NCBI GenBank assembly: GCA_002898255.1
Contig: BEIE01000004.1
Coordinates: 124,001-188,000, forward strand
Reading direction: 5' to 3'
Source: a bacterium HR28
GTDB lineage: Bacteria; Chloroflexota; Chloroflexia; Thermomicrobiales; Thermomicrobiaceae
Length of the DNA stretch: 64,000 nt
Both the position numbers and the translations under genes were made by a program. The notes under the pieces are model-generated. The model was not told the DNA's origin. It searched no databases and was given only the letters and a program-made list of their open reading frames with translations. Below, piece by piece: positions 23,078 through 31,928 of the stretch (positions are counted from its first letter, which is position 1; each line of letters starts with the position of its first letter).

Positions 23078-24688
23078 ATGCTGCTTACAGGTGCCGAGCT
23101 GCTTGTCAAAGCCTTGGAACGACACCAGGTCGACCTCGTCTTTAGTATCCCTGGAGTACACACGTTGGATATTTACGCCGCGTTAGAAAGGAGTTCTCTC
23201 CGCACGATCCTTCCCCGGCACGAGCAAGGTGCAGGCTACATGGCTGATGGATACGCCCGAGCCAGCGGCCGCGTTGGGGTCGCTCTCACCATCTCTGGTC
23301 CAGGACTCACAAATATCTTGACGCCGGTGGCGCAAGCGTTTGCCGATAGTGTTTCTATCCTCGTGATCAGCACTTGTCTTGAGCGACATGATCTCGGTCG
23401 AATGCATGGAGAACTCCATGCGATGCCTGATCAGCTGGCTGTAATCCGCCCCGTGGTCAAGTGGGCCTACCGCGTGATGAGTGCAAGCGAGATCGAACCG
23501 GCGGTCGCTGCTGCCTTTGACCAGCTGTGGAATGGCCGGCCACGTCCCGTCTATCTTGAAGTTCCACTGGATGTGTTGCGCGAACAAGCGCCTTCGTGTG
23601 ACCAATACACTGCACGCCGTCAGCCGCGTGCGCCGAACCCAGCCGATGTCGATCGTGCCGCCGAACTGCTCGCGGCAGCGAGACGGGCGGTGATCTTGGC
23701 CGGTGGCGGGGCGGTCGGCGAGGAGGTGAGTCCACTGCTGGCGGAACTGGCGAGCGAGATCCGGGCGCCAGTGTTCATGACCGTCACGGGCAAGGGGGCC
23801 ATTCCTGAGGATCATCCCTTTGCGGTCGGCTCGTGGGGATACCGATGGACAAGCGACAATCCAGCTGCCGACCTCTTTCGCAGTTCTGACGTTGTTCTTG
23901 CCCTTGGCACGGGACTCGGTACGCGGACGACTGCCGGAGGCACACTGCCCCTTCCACGGACTCTGATCCACGTCGATATCGATCCAATGGAGTTCAGTAG
24001 CTCGTATTGTCCGACACTAGCTGTTGCAGCTGATGTCGGCAAGTTTGTTGCTGCCTTACTCGAGCGGATTCGAGGGAATTTACGCCCCAGTGAGGGCTGG
24101 GATCCAGAAACCATAGCAAAGACACGCGAATCCTTGCGTAGTTTCTCGCAGGATACCTACGATCGGTACAAATCCTGGGTGCAGGCACTGCGAAGCGCCC
24201 TCCCTCGTGAAACCTTCACCGCTCACGACATGACGATGGTCTGCTACGCCGGTGTTCGGTACTTTCCGGTCTATCTCCCGAGAACCTACACCTTCCCACG
24301 CGGCTTCGGTACGCTCGGCTCGGCGCTGCCGATGGCAATTGGGGCGAAGTTCGCGCGCCCCGAGCGGCCAGCGGTGGCCATTTGCGGTGATGGTGGGATT
24401 CAATTCACGATCCAAGAGCTGGGCACGGTAGCACAGTACCGTCTCCCAGTGATCGTTGTCGTCTTTGATGATCACACCCACACTGCTGTGAAGCGGGCAA
24501 TGCTTGGGCGAGAGGTGAGACCGCGCGATGTTGATCTGATCAATCCCGATTTTGTCGCACTGGCACGTGCCTATGAAATCGAATCGGTGCGAGTCACGGA
24601 GCCGGAAGAACTCGCCCAGGCGTTGTCGCGTGCCATCGAGCGACCAACTCCGACGCTCGTGCATGTCATTTTGCGTGATGAGCCATGA
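23078..24688 (+). CDS. ThDP-dependent enzyme, 5-guanidino-2-oxopentanoate decarboxylase / acetolactate synthase-like
   Basis: 536 residues from the ATG at 23078 (GGAGTG upstream); the longer open frame is not supported. It has three-domain ThDP architecture. The Pyr domain contains FSIPGVHTLDIY and PRHEQGAGYMADGYAR with the catalytic Glu. A central nucleotide-binding-like domain has AVILAGGGAVGEE, and the PP domain starts GDGGIQFTIQELGTV. The PGVHTL, PRHEQGAG and GELHAMPDQ segments point to the AruI-like branch of arginine catabolism rather than true acetolactate synthase, and no small subunit is nearby. The ThDP motif ends in FDD instead of the usual NN. Operon with pgeF by ATGA overlap. Confidence 0.8.
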   Translation: MLLTGAELLVKALERHQVDLVFSIPGVHTLDIYAALERSSLRTILPRHEQGAGYMADGYARASGRVGVALTISGPGLTNILTPVAQAFADSVSILVISTCLERHDLGRMHGELHAMPDQLAVIRPVVKWAYRVMSASEIEPAVAAAFDQLWNGRPRPVYLEVPLDVLREQAPSCDQYTARRQPRAPNPADVDRAAELLAAARRAVILAGGGAVGEEVSPLLAELASEIRAPVFMTVTGKGAIPEDHPFAVGSWGYRWTSDNPAADLFRSSDVVLALGTGLGTRTTAGGTLPLPRTLIHVDIDPMEFSSSYCPTLAVAADVGKFVAALLERIRGNLRPSEGWDPETIAKTRESLRSFSQDTYDRYKSWVQALRSALPRETFTAHDMTMVCYAGVRYFPVYLPRTYTFPRGFGTLGSALPMAIGAKFARPERPAVAICGDGGIQFTIQELGTVAQYRLPVIVVVFDDHTHTAVKRAMLGREVRPRDVDLINPDFVALARAYEIESVRVTEPEELAQALSRAIERPTPTLVHVILRDEP

Positions 24689-25470
24689 GAATCCAGCCCT
24701 ACCGTTTCGTGACACTGACACAACTGGGTATCCCGCACGGAATGACGCGACGTGACCCTTCCCTGCCAGGACACGGGGCGGTGAGCTGGAACGCAGGCTG
24801 TGACGTGGCCCTGCAGAACCGTCGCCACTGGTGGAAGCAACTGGGACTCCCGCTGGAGTCAACAGTGTTCGGTCGGCAAGTCCATGGAGCTCGGGTCGCG
24901 GTCGTGATGAGAAAGGACGGTGGCCGAGGAGCACTGGAGCCTAGCACAGCCATACCAGATACTGATGCCCTGGTCACCGCGGAGCGTGGCCTGCCACTGG
25001 TCGTCCAGTGCGCTGACTGCGTGCCGATCCTGCTCTACGCGCCGGACGTACCGGCTGTCGCCGCGGTCCACGCTGGCTGGCGTGGAACAACGCAGTTGAT
25101 TGTCCTTCGAGCAATCGAGGTGCTGGTGGAGAATTTTGGCGCACAGCCCAGTAAGCTCAGAGCAGCGCTCGGGCCATCGATCGGTCCTTGTTGCTACGAG
25201 GTTGGTGACGAGGTTGTCGAGCAGTGGCTCACGACGGCTCCGGCAGATGGCCAACGGGCTGTTTCCCGCCGCGAAACGCGGTACGTTTTCGATCTCTGGG
25301 AAGCGAACCGCCTTCTCTTGCTTGAGGCAGGGGTTCTCCCACAGCACATTGAGCTAGCTGGCATCTGTACACGGTGCCATGCGAGCGATTGGTTTTCCTA
25401 TCGCGCTGCTGGCCCTCGTTCCGGAGCGCAGGCTGCTGTCATCGCACTTCCTGTGGATCAAGTGGGGTAA
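24685..25470 (+). CDS. pgeF: Purine nucleoside phosphorylase/laccase-domain protein (PgeF/YfiH)
   Basis: 261 residues. Family motifs: FGRQVHGARVAVV, DALVTAERGLPLVVQCADCV with the metal-binding Cys, AAVHAGWRGT with the metal-binding His, and LGPSIGPCCYEVGDEV. Members were long called multicopper polyphenol oxidases but act on nucleosides; in some bacteria they affect peptidoglycan editing. The start overlaps the ThDP-enzyme stop by 4 nt. yggS follows 2 nt after its stop, a widely conserved pairing. Confidence 0.93.
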   Translation: MRIQPYRFVTLTQLGIPHGMTRRDPSLPGHGAVSWNAGCDVALQNRRHWWKQLGLPLESTVFGRQVHGARVAVVMRKDGGRGALEPSTAIPDTDALVTAERGLPLVVQCADCVPILLYAPDVPAVAAVHAGWRGTTQLIVLRAIEVLVENFGAQPSKLRAALGPSIGPCCYEVGDEVVEQWLTTAPADGQRAVSRRETRYVFDLWEANRLLLLEAGVLPQHIELAGICTRCHASDWFSYRAAGPRSGAQAAVIALPVDQVG

Positions 25471-25472
25471 GG

Positions 25473-26165
25473 ATGATCGAGCGAGACCGTCTGGCTGCGA
25501 ATCTGGAACAAGTACGACGCAGAATCGCACAGGCTGCCGAGCGAGCTGGGCGCGATCCGGCCACCGTGAAGATTGTGGCCGTGACTAAAGGTGTGCCTCG
25601 CGCCACAGTACAGCTTGCTTACGATCTCGGACTGCGTGCCTTTGGTGAGAACCGTGTGCAAGAGGCGCTGCAGAAGTTCGGGACAGATCCGCTTCCCCCT
25701 GAAACCGAGCTACACCTAATCGGCTATCTGCAGACGAACAAGGTTCGGCACGCGGTGAAGCTCTTCTCCATGATTCAGTCTGTTGATCGCCTCTCACTGG
25801 TTGAGGAACTCGAGCGACGAACAGAAGGCCAAGGACGGCGGATCCCGGTACTCGTTCAAGTCAACGTGGCGCGTGAGCCGCAGAAACATGGTTGCGATCC
25901 TCTTGAAGCAGCCGAAGTCGTTCGCGCCGTACTCGAGGCTCCTCACTTGGAACTCCGCGGCCTTATGACAATAGCTCCGCTGACATCGTGCGAGTCCGAA
26001 ATCCGGCGAGTATTTGCAGCTTTGCGCACCCTGCGCGACCAACTCGAGGATCACTTCTCTTACCCGCTTCCGGAGCTCTCGATGGGCATGACAAACGACT
26101 TCGAGATCGCCGTCGAGGAAGGGGCAACGATGGTTCGTATCGGACGAGCGTTGTTCGGAGCATAG
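25473..26165 (+). CDS. yggS: PLP homeostasis protein of the YggS/PROSC family
   Basis: 230 residues from the ATG at 25473. It is a single TIM-barrel domain of the alanine-racemase N-terminal type. VKIVAVTKGVP carries the PLP-binding Lys; FGENRVQEALQK, HLIGYLQTNKV and the C-terminal SMGMTNDFEIAVEEGATMVR with RIGRALFG are family hallmarks. It buffers pyridoxal phosphate and has no known catalytic activity. Four bases separate it from the next gene. Confidence 0.95.
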   Translation: MIERDRLAANLEQVRRRIAQAAERAGRDPATVKIVAVTKGVPRATVQLAYDLGLRAFGENRVQEALQKFGTDPLPPETELHLIGYLQTNKVRHAVKLFSMIQSVDRLSLVEELERRTEGQGRRIPVLVQVNVAREPQKHGCDPLEAAEVVRAVLEAPHLELRGLMTIAPLTSCESEIRRVFAALRTLRDQLEDHFSYPLPELSMGMTNDFEIAVEEGATMVRIGRALFGA

Positions 26166-26169
26166 GGCT

Positions 26170-26943
26170 ATGGAAGTGTTCTGTTTCGGGAGTGGGAGCC
26201 GGGGGAACGCATTTGTCGTCCGGACGCGCCGGACAGTGCTGTTGATCGATGCGGGTTTTCCCCCGAGTGTACTCCGTACCCAGCTGGCCAGGTGTGGTAT
26301 TCGTGATCAGGAGCTCTCAGCTATTGTGATCACTCACGAACACCATGATCACGTGCGAGGACTCTCCGGACTCCTCCGCTGGCACTCCTGCCCGGTCTTC
26401 GCAACACGGGGGACGTTTGCTGCACTCGAACTAGACGGAGCCCGCCGCGTACAGATCAGAGCTCATCGATGGGTAGAGGTTGGCGATCTTGCGCTTTGCC
26501 CCATCGCTGTTTGGCACGATGCTAATGAGCCTATCGGTCTCCGCATCGCCTCGCGGGAAGCAGAAATTGCGCTTTTTACCGATCTCGGCTTGCCCACACC
26601 TGAAGTCATCGAGAGTGTTCGAAAGGCTACCTTGGCTGTCATCGAGGCGAACCATGATCGAACTCTGCTCGAAAAAGGACCCTATCCAGAATGGCTCAAG
26701 CGGCGGATTGCCTCGCCATATGGGCATTTGAGCAACGATGAGGCAGCACGCGTGACTCGCGAGTGCGGGCCGTCTACCCAAGCCGTCTGGTTGGCGCACC
26801 TTTCGGAAGAGACGAACCGGCCGGAGCTTGCGGAAGCAGCAGTCCGTGAACGACTCGTCTCTCGTCATGTGCTTCCCATCGTTCCCTTGACCCAGCGGGG
26901 CTTCCATCGGTGGTGCTCTGATGCTACAGAGTTCGGCGGATGA
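26170..26943 (+). CDS. MBL-fold metal-dependent hydrolase (YycJ/WalJ-like)
   Basis: 257 residues. The beginning MEVFCFGSGSRGNAFVVRT is typical of the YycJ/WalJ branch. The metal site is ITHEHHDHVRG (HxHxDH), with later ligands in ALFTDLGLP and WLAHLSEETN. WalJ-type proteins are exonuclease-like hydrolases linked to DNA replication and cell-wall coordination in Firmicutes; the role here is unproven. Last gene of the ThDP enzyme-pgeF-yggS cluster. Confidence 0.88.
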   Translation: MEVFCFGSGSRGNAFVVRTRRTVLLIDAGFPPSVLRTQLARCGIRDQELSAIVITHEHHDHVRGLSGLLRWHSCPVFATRGTFAALELDGARRVQIRAHRWVEVGDLALCPIAVWHDANEPIGLRIASREAEIALFTDLGLPTPEVIESVRKATLAVIEANHDRTLLEKGPYPEWLKRRIASPYGHLSNDEAARVTRECGPSTQAVWLAHLSEETNRPELAEAAVRERLVSRHVLPIVPLTQRGFHRWCSDATEFGG

Positions 26944-27051
26944 GTTTCCGTGTGATCTCTGCTGAGATGAATTGAACAGGGACGAGGTAGTGTCTAGCTG
27001 GCACAGGGCGGATTCTGAACATCGTGCGGACACCTTGTCTCCGACTGTCAG

Positions 27052-27080
27052 TTGACGTCCACCAACGGTTTCCGTACAAT
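27052..27080 (+). promoter_or_regulatory. Sigma70 promoter of the 27126 gene
   Basis: TTGACG at 27052-27057 and TACAAT at 27075-27080 with an exact 17-bp spacer, 45 bp before the GTG start. One of the best promoter matches in the window. Confidence 0.75.
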
Positions 27081-27125
27081 GGGTACGTACACCGGTAGTT
27101 GGTTTGCTGGGCGAGAGGAGGCCCC

Positions 27126-27665
27126 GTGGACTCCCAGACACTGGTATACCAGAGGGTGATCGACGAGGCGCTACGGCTCCTCTACACGCATCACTACCGG
27201 CTCTTATCTCGCCTGCTCCCCCGAGCCCTGGAGCAGTTGAATCTGAGTGAAGAGGCGCTCATGGCAGAGCTCCGTGAGAGCCCACTGGGTCAAGTGCTCC
27301 AGCGGTTGGCCGCGGTTGCGCAGGGGAAGCTCGTCGAGCAGCGTGAGCGGATTCTGGAAAACATTGAGCTAGTGCTGCAGCTGCTCTTTTGGGCGCCCGG
27401 AGCCGAGGACTACTCCGTGCCTCGGAGCTTCTGGGAGAGCGACCTTGGTCGGCTGCTCTCCCAGGCCAAGTTCCGCGCCTACGAGCCGAGTGAGCTCGTC
27501 AGCATCGGGAAGGCGGCGCAAGACCTCGGCGTGACTCGGCCAACGATCTACCGCTGGATGGACGAGCGCAAGCTCGAGTACGTCCGCGACGAGCATTCGG
27601 GACGGACTTTCATCATTCGGCGAGACGTCGAACTGCTGCGTCGGCAGCTGCAAGAATCAGCCTAA
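27126..27665 (+). CDS. DNA-binding protein with C-terminal MerR/excisionase-type HTH
   Basis: 179 residues starting at GTG 27126 after GAGAGGAGG. The first 120 residues are helical and unrecognised (EALRLLYTHHYRLLSRLLPR). The C-terminal 55 residues form a winged-helix HTH: VSIGKAAQDLGVTRPTIYRW then TFIIRRDVELLRRQL. Single-gene transcription unit with a strong promoter and a convergent neighbour. Probably a transcription regulator; the target is unknown. Confidence 0.75.
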   Translation: MDSQTLVYQRVIDEALRLLYTHHYRLLSRLLPRALEQLNLSEEALMAELRESPLGQVLQRLAAVAQGKLVEQRERILENIELVLQLLFWAPGAEDYSVPRSFWESDLGRLLSQAKFRAYEPSELVSIGKAAQDLGVTRPTIYRWMDERKLEYVRDEHSGRTFIIRRDVELLRRQLQESA

Positions 27666-27678
27666 ACGCTCTGTCGGT

Positions 27679-28179
27679 TCACCTTCGGCTGGCGAGTAGC
27701 GTCGGCAACTCACCACGCTCTTCAAGCGTCATCAGCCAGATGAGGTCTGAGCGAGACACGATACCGAGAAGTTTCCCCTCGTCGTCGACGACTGGAACCG
27801 GGTTGACACGCCGGCGATACATCAGCGTTGCCAGCGCTTCGATCGTCTCGTCAGGACCGATCGTGACCGCCGGCGACGACATGATCTCGGCAGCTCGGGT
27901 GGCCAGGATCTTGCGCAGCTGCGTTTCATCACCGGTGCCGGGAAGCTTGAAGAAGGCATCCAAAAAGGGAACATAGAGCGGTGCATTAAAACTCGCCTCG
28001 CGCGCGATCAAGTCAAACTCTGTCACGATTCCTACCACACGCCGCTCTGCGTCAATGACCGGCACCCCCGAAATCGCGTGTTCCCATAGGAGCCTGGCAA
28101 TTTCCCCGACGGAGGTATCCGGGCCGATCGCGATGACGTCTCGCGTCATCAGTGCCCGGACACGAAGCTCTTGGATCAT
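27679..28179 (-). CDS. CBS-domain pair protein
   Basis: 166 residues from the ATG at 28179 (GAGAGGAG upstream). Two CBS domains: residues about 5-65 (VRALMTRDVIAIGPDTSVGE, ISGVPVIDAERRVVGIVTE) and about 95-155 (AAEIMSSPAVTIGPDETIEA, NPVPVVDDEGKLLGIVSRSD). Such stand-alone pairs bind adenine nucleotides and regulate partners. Last gene of the tgt-to-CBS minus operon, 40 nt after nnr. Confidence 0.9.
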   Translation of the reverse strand: MIQELRVRALMTRDVIAIGPDTSVGEIARLLWEHAISGVPVIDAERRVVGIVTEFDLIAREASFNAPLYVPFLDAFFKLPGTGDETQLRKILATRAAEIMSSPAVTIGPDETIEALATLMYRRRVNPVPVVDDEGKLLGIVSRSDLIWLMTLEERGELPTLLASRR

Positions 28180-28219
28180 TCTCGCGCTCCTCTCATCAAT
28201 TGGTCGAACGAAGGCATGC

Positions 28220-29884
28220 TTAGCTCTCATCCGCTCCTTCAAGGGAAAGCCGCATTCCTGACACCACATACTGCTCTGGAGACCATCGTGGATCATACAG
28301 GTTTCGGAGAATCCTCGGCAAAGCAGCTATAATATCGGAGGCCAACAGCGAAAGCGTCCCCTTCGCCGCAATCGCAGCCAGCGCGGCTTGCCCCGCAATG
28401 AAGACGCCAGCCCCAGCGGCGTCTCTTGGCTCCAAACCCTGGGCAGCCAAGCCAGCGATCACTCCAGCAAGCACATCACCAGTCCCGGCTGAGGCGAGTC
28501 CTGGGTGAACCTGCGGTGCAAGGAGGAGCGTACCATCTGGGCAGGCGACCGACGTGTGCCCGTACTTTAAAACAACATGTTGGCCGAACGTGCGCGCTGC
28601 TTCGGCCGCCATACCCCAGGGATCCTCAAGAATCGTCGAAACCTCAACCCCAAGTAAGCGAGCAAGCTCGCCAGGGTGTGGCGTCAGGATCAGTCGAGCT
28701 TCTCGCAGTTCTTCCCACCACGTACCGGACTTGGCCAGCCAGTTGAGTCCATCCGCATCGATGACTGCATAGCCAGTGAACCGCTGCAGGGGCAGCTCCT
28801 CGCTCGTGGGGGCGAAGCCAAGCGAACCGCGTCGTTGCCGCCCGATCCCGAGGAGAAACCGTACGAGTTCTTCTGCTGGACGATCTTGTCCCAGCCCCGG
28901 GCCAAGAAGCAGCGTGCGATACCGCGGCAGGGCTTCTCGGACGAGATCTGCCCAGCGCTGACCAGCACCAACATCGCCATCTGGCGCCGGAATGAATGTG
29001 ACCTCGGCTTGGGCAGCCGCAATCGCAGGTATCAGAGAGCGCGGCACCGCAAGTGTCACAAGACCGGCTCCGACGCGGAGCGCAGCAGTCGCGGCGAGAC
29101 GGGGCGCCCCGTAGTAGCCCGGAGCGCCGCCGACGACGATTACCGCACCGACGGCCCACTTGTGCGTGTCCGCCTCACGCCGAGGGAGCCAGGTACGAAC
29201 GTCCGCCTCGGTGAGTACGGCAACACTTCCAGGAACGATCGGCGGCCGTGGCAATCCAATATCGACCAAACGAATGAGGCCAGTGTACCGCAACGCTGGT
29301 GCCAGATACGCGCCAAGCTTCGGGAGTCCCAGCATGACGGTCAGGTCAGCTCGGAATGCTCGCCGATCGGCTGCGCCCGTGTCACTGTCGATACCTGACG
29401 GTACGTCGATTGCGACCAGCAGGGTGCCCCGTTGTCGCCGTGCTTCACTCGCCGCTTCGAATGCGCTCGCTACTGGATCGGGAAGCTCTGCCCTGCCGCC
29501 GATCCCAAACACAGCGTCAACGATAACGTCAGCTCGCGAGAGAGCTTGCTCCAGTTGTTCGTTCGTAAGCCACTCACACCGGGCGAGCCACTCCGCTTCC
29601 ACGGGAACATCACCCGGTTCAGAGCGATTCCAGGCCCAGATCTTGCAGTCCCACCCGCGAGCCGCCAGGTGCCCGGCGGCAACGAGACCATCGCCGCCGT
29701 TGTTGCCCGGGCCAACGAAGAAGAGTGCGCGCCGAGATTTTCTGTCGCTGCTGCCAACAAGTTCGTCGATCACCTCGGCGACCGCTCGGCCAGCGCGTGC
29801 CATTAGTTCAGCGAGCGATGTGCCCTGGGTGACCGCTTCTTCCTCAGCTCGCCGAACTTCTGCCACGCGGCAAAGCTTTTCCAT
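28220..29884 (-). CDS. nnr: Bifunctional NAD(P)HX epimerase/dehydratase
   Basis: 554 residues with two domains. The N-terminal YjeF_N epimerase (about 1-215) has FFVGPGNNGGDGLVAAGHLA, VDAVFGIGG and AIDVPSGIDSDTG. The C-terminal ADP-dependent dehydratase (about 230-540) has GAVIVVGGAPGYYGAP, LTPHPGELARLLG and GLASAGTGDVLAGVIAGL. It repairs hydrated NAD(P)H. The fused arrangement is common in bacteria. Start ATG at 29884 after GGGAGGAG. Next to acpS, a frequent neighbour. Confidence 0.95.
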   Translation of the reverse strand: MEKLCRVAEVRRAEEEAVTQGTSLAELMARAGRAVAEVIDELVGSSDRKSRRALFFVGPGNNGGDGLVAAGHLAARGWDCKIWAWNRSEPGDVPVEAEWLARCEWLTNEQLEQALSRADVIVDAVFGIGGRAELPDPVASAFEAASEARRQRGTLLVAIDVPSGIDSDTGAADRRAFRADLTVMLGLPKLGAYLAPALRYTGLIRLVDIGLPRPPIVPGSVAVLTEADVRTWLPRREADTHKWAVGAVIVVGGAPGYYGAPRLAATAALRVGAGLVTLAVPRSLIPAIAAAQAEVTFIPAPDGDVGAGQRWADLVREALPRYRTLLLGPGLGQDRPAEELVRFLLGIGRQRRGSLGFAPTSEELPLQRFTGYAVIDADGLNWLAKSGTWWEELREARLILTPHPGELARLLGVEVSTILEDPWGMAAEAARTFGQHVVLKYGHTSVACPDGTLLLAPQVHPGLASAGTGDVLAGVIAGLAAQGLEPRDAAGAGVFIAGQAALAAIAAKGTLSLLASDIIAALPRILRNLYDPRWSPEQYVVSGMRLSLEGADES

Positions 29885-29902
29885 CGCTGGTGCTCCTCCC
29901 GA

Positions 29903-30334
29903 TCAATGTATTCGATCTCCAGAATGCGAAGGTGCGAACACGGCGACAACGACCGCGATAGCGAGATCTCGCGCGTGAGTAAGCGACACCGCAATGTGCT
30001 GGAGTCCCAGAAGCTGTGCCCGCTCGGCGGCCGTCGCGTACAGGCGAACAACTGGCTTCCCACGCCGGTTTGGGAGCACCTCGATATCTCGCCACCGCAC
30101 ACCGCGTACACCCGTCCCGAGGGCCTTCATTACCGCCTCTTTTGCGGCAAAACGTGCAGCCAGTTCGCTCACTCGCCCTGCATAGCGGATTCGCTCAGCC
30201 TCGGTATAGATACGCGAGAGGAAACGTTCCCCGAAACGAGACAGCGCCCGTTCGATACGCCAGATCTCGATCGCATCGATGCCCACCTCGACGGGGCCAG
30301 CTGCATCGGGGTCCCAGATCGGCTCAATGACCAC
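29903..30334 (-). CDS. acpS: Holo-[acyl-carrier-protein] synthase
   Basis: 143 residues, start GTG at 30334 with GGGAG upstream, overlapping the end of ugd by 11 nt. Signatures [19 protein letters not shown] with the Mg-binding Asp and [18 protein letters not shown] with the Glu and Lys, then a C-terminal [19 protein letters not shown]. It transfers 4'-phosphopantetheine from CoA to ACP for fatty acid synthesis. Confidence 0.92.
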   Translation of the reverse strand: MVIEPIWDPDAAGPVEVGIDAIEIWRIERALSRFGERFLSRIYTEAERIRYAGRVSELAARFAAKEAVMKALGTGVRGVRWRDIEVLPNRRGKPVVRLYATAAERAQLLGLQHIAVSLTHARDLAIAVVVAVFAPSHSGDRIH

Positions 30335-31622
30335 GTCCGACTCCCATGTAAATGAAACCGAGGCTCCGCACCTCAGCAGGCTCATAAATGTTGCGGCCGT
30401 CGAGAATGATCGGTGTGCGCATCAGCTCGCGTACTCGTCGGAGGTCGGCTTGCTTGAACTCGTTCCACGGCGTGGCGATAAGTAACGCATCAGCCCCTGT
30501 GACTGCTGTATACGGATCCGGAACATACCGTGCTTCTGGAACCTCACGGGCCGCATTCGCCATCGCTGCTGGGTCATAGGCAGTTACCACTGCTCCTCGC
30601 TGGAGGAGCATTCGCAGGACGTCGAGCGCCGGTGACTCGCGCACGTCGTCGGTATCTTGTTTAAATGCGAGGCCCCAAAGTGCAATGGGACGTCCGTGCA
30701 AGTCTCCGAGGAGTTCCTGTAACTTCCTGACGAAACGCCGTCGCTGATCCTGATTGATCTCGAGGACAGCATGGAGCAGCTGTGGATGGCACCCGACTTC
30801 CTCAGCCATGTAGGCTAATGCGCGGACATCTTTAGGAAAACAGCTCCCACCGAATCCAAGGCCAGCCTCCAGAAACAAGGGGCCGATCCGTGGGTCGTAC
30901 CCCATCCCTTGCGCGACAACCTTCACGTCGGCGCCTACCTGCTCGCAGATCTGCGCGATCTCGTTGATGAAACTGATCCGGGTGGCGAGAATAGCATTTG
31001 ATGCGTACTTGATCATCTCTGCGGTTCGCCGATCGGTAATTAAGATTGGGGCATTGAGGACTCGATAGAGTTCCGCGACTCGCTCCGCTGCCTCACGATC
31101 CTCTGCTCCGAGCACAATTCGGCTCGGATGGAAGACATCATGGACGGCTGAGCCTTCTCGCAAGAACTCCGGATTGCTCACAACCGCGAACGTCGCATCA
31201 GGCGGTTTCACCTGCTCAATTAGCGTCGAGACGAAATCACCTGAGCCGATCGGCATGGTGCTCTTGTTGACAATGATTGTGTGTCCCCGCAGGTGACGCC
31301 CGATCGCCTCAGCCGCTGCACGCACTGCACGCATGTCGGCATCGCCATCGACTGTTGAGGGAGTCCCTACGCAGATAAAGACGAATTCCGAGTCCGGAAT
31401 TGCTTCTGCGTAGTCAGTCGTAAAGTGCAATCGTCCTGCTTCGAGATTGCGCCGTATCAATTCGTTGAGACCAGGTTCGTAGATAGGAACGATCCCCTCC
31501 CGCAACTTGGCGACCTTCTCCGCGTCGATATCGACGCCTCGGACGGAATTCCCGAGATCGGCGAACGCTCCTCCATACACAAGCCCCACGTATCCAAGTC
31601 CCACAATTGCGATCGTCGCCAC
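30324..31622 (-). CDS. ugd: UDP-glucose 6-dehydrogenase
   Basis: 432 residues. Rossmann start [20 protein letters not shown]. The catalytic Cys is in [20 protein letters not shown]; the C-terminal NAD domain has [18 protein letters not shown]. The full-length three-domain form is present. It oxidises UDP-glucose to UDP-glucuronate for surface polysaccharides; a GDP-mannose dehydrogenase is the main alternative. The operon position between acyP and acpS gives no pathway link, but a glycosyltransferase lies 3 kb away. Confidence 0.92.
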   Translation of the reverse strand: MATIAIVGLGYVGLVYGGAFADLGNSVRGVDIDAEKVAKLREGIVPIYEPGLNELIRRNLEAGRLHFTTDYAEAIPDSEFVFICVGTPSTVDGDADMRAVRAAAEAIGRHLRGHTIIVNKSTMPIGSGDFVSTLIEQVKPPDATFAVVSNPEFLREGSAVHDVFHPSRIVLGAEDREAAERVAELYRVLNAPILITDRRTAEMIKYASNAILATRISFINEIAQICEQVGADVKVVAQGMGYDPRIGPLFLEAGLGFGGSCFPKDVRALAYMAEEVGCHPQLLHAVLEINQDQRRRFVRKLQELLGDLHGRPIALWGLAFKQDTDDVRESPALDVLRMLLQRGAVVTAYDPAAMANAAREVPEARYVPDPYTAVTGADALLIATPWNEFKQADLRRVRELMRTPIILDGRNIYEPAEVRSLGFIYMGVGRGH

Positions 31623-31643
31623 GGTCGCTCCTCTTCCCTCACC

Positions 31644-31928
31644 TTAGCGTCGAATACTGAAGTCCGGGTAGCTACCAGTCGGCTCAACCCAGGTACACTC
31701 AACCCGCTCTACCCATGCGCCCGGAGGCCCGACGCGGACACGATCTTGTAGGCGCTCCAAGGCAGAACGCGGGCCCTCGGCCCACAACTCCACCGATCTC
31801 CCATCGGGGCGGTTACGCACCCAACCGACCAGTCCCAGTCGTTCCGCTTCGTCCACCACGAAGAAGCGGAATCCAACGCCCTGCACGCGACCATACACGA
31901 CACAATGCAGAGCAGCGCGTTCGCTCAT
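31644..31928 (-). CDS. acyP: Acylphosphatase
   Basis: 94 residues, the normal size. Catalytic motifs YGRVQGVGFRFFVVDEA (Arg) and GWVRNRPDGRSVELWAEG (Asn) are intact. It hydrolyses acyl phosphates such as carbamoyl phosphate. The ATG at 31928 overlaps the tgt stop as ATGA; the longer open frame lies inside tgt. Confidence 0.93.
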   Translation of the reverse strand: MSERAALHCVVYGRVQGVGFRFFVVDEAERLGLVGWVRNRPDGRSVELWAEGPRSALERLQDRVRVGPPGAWVERVECTWVEPTGSYPDFSIRR

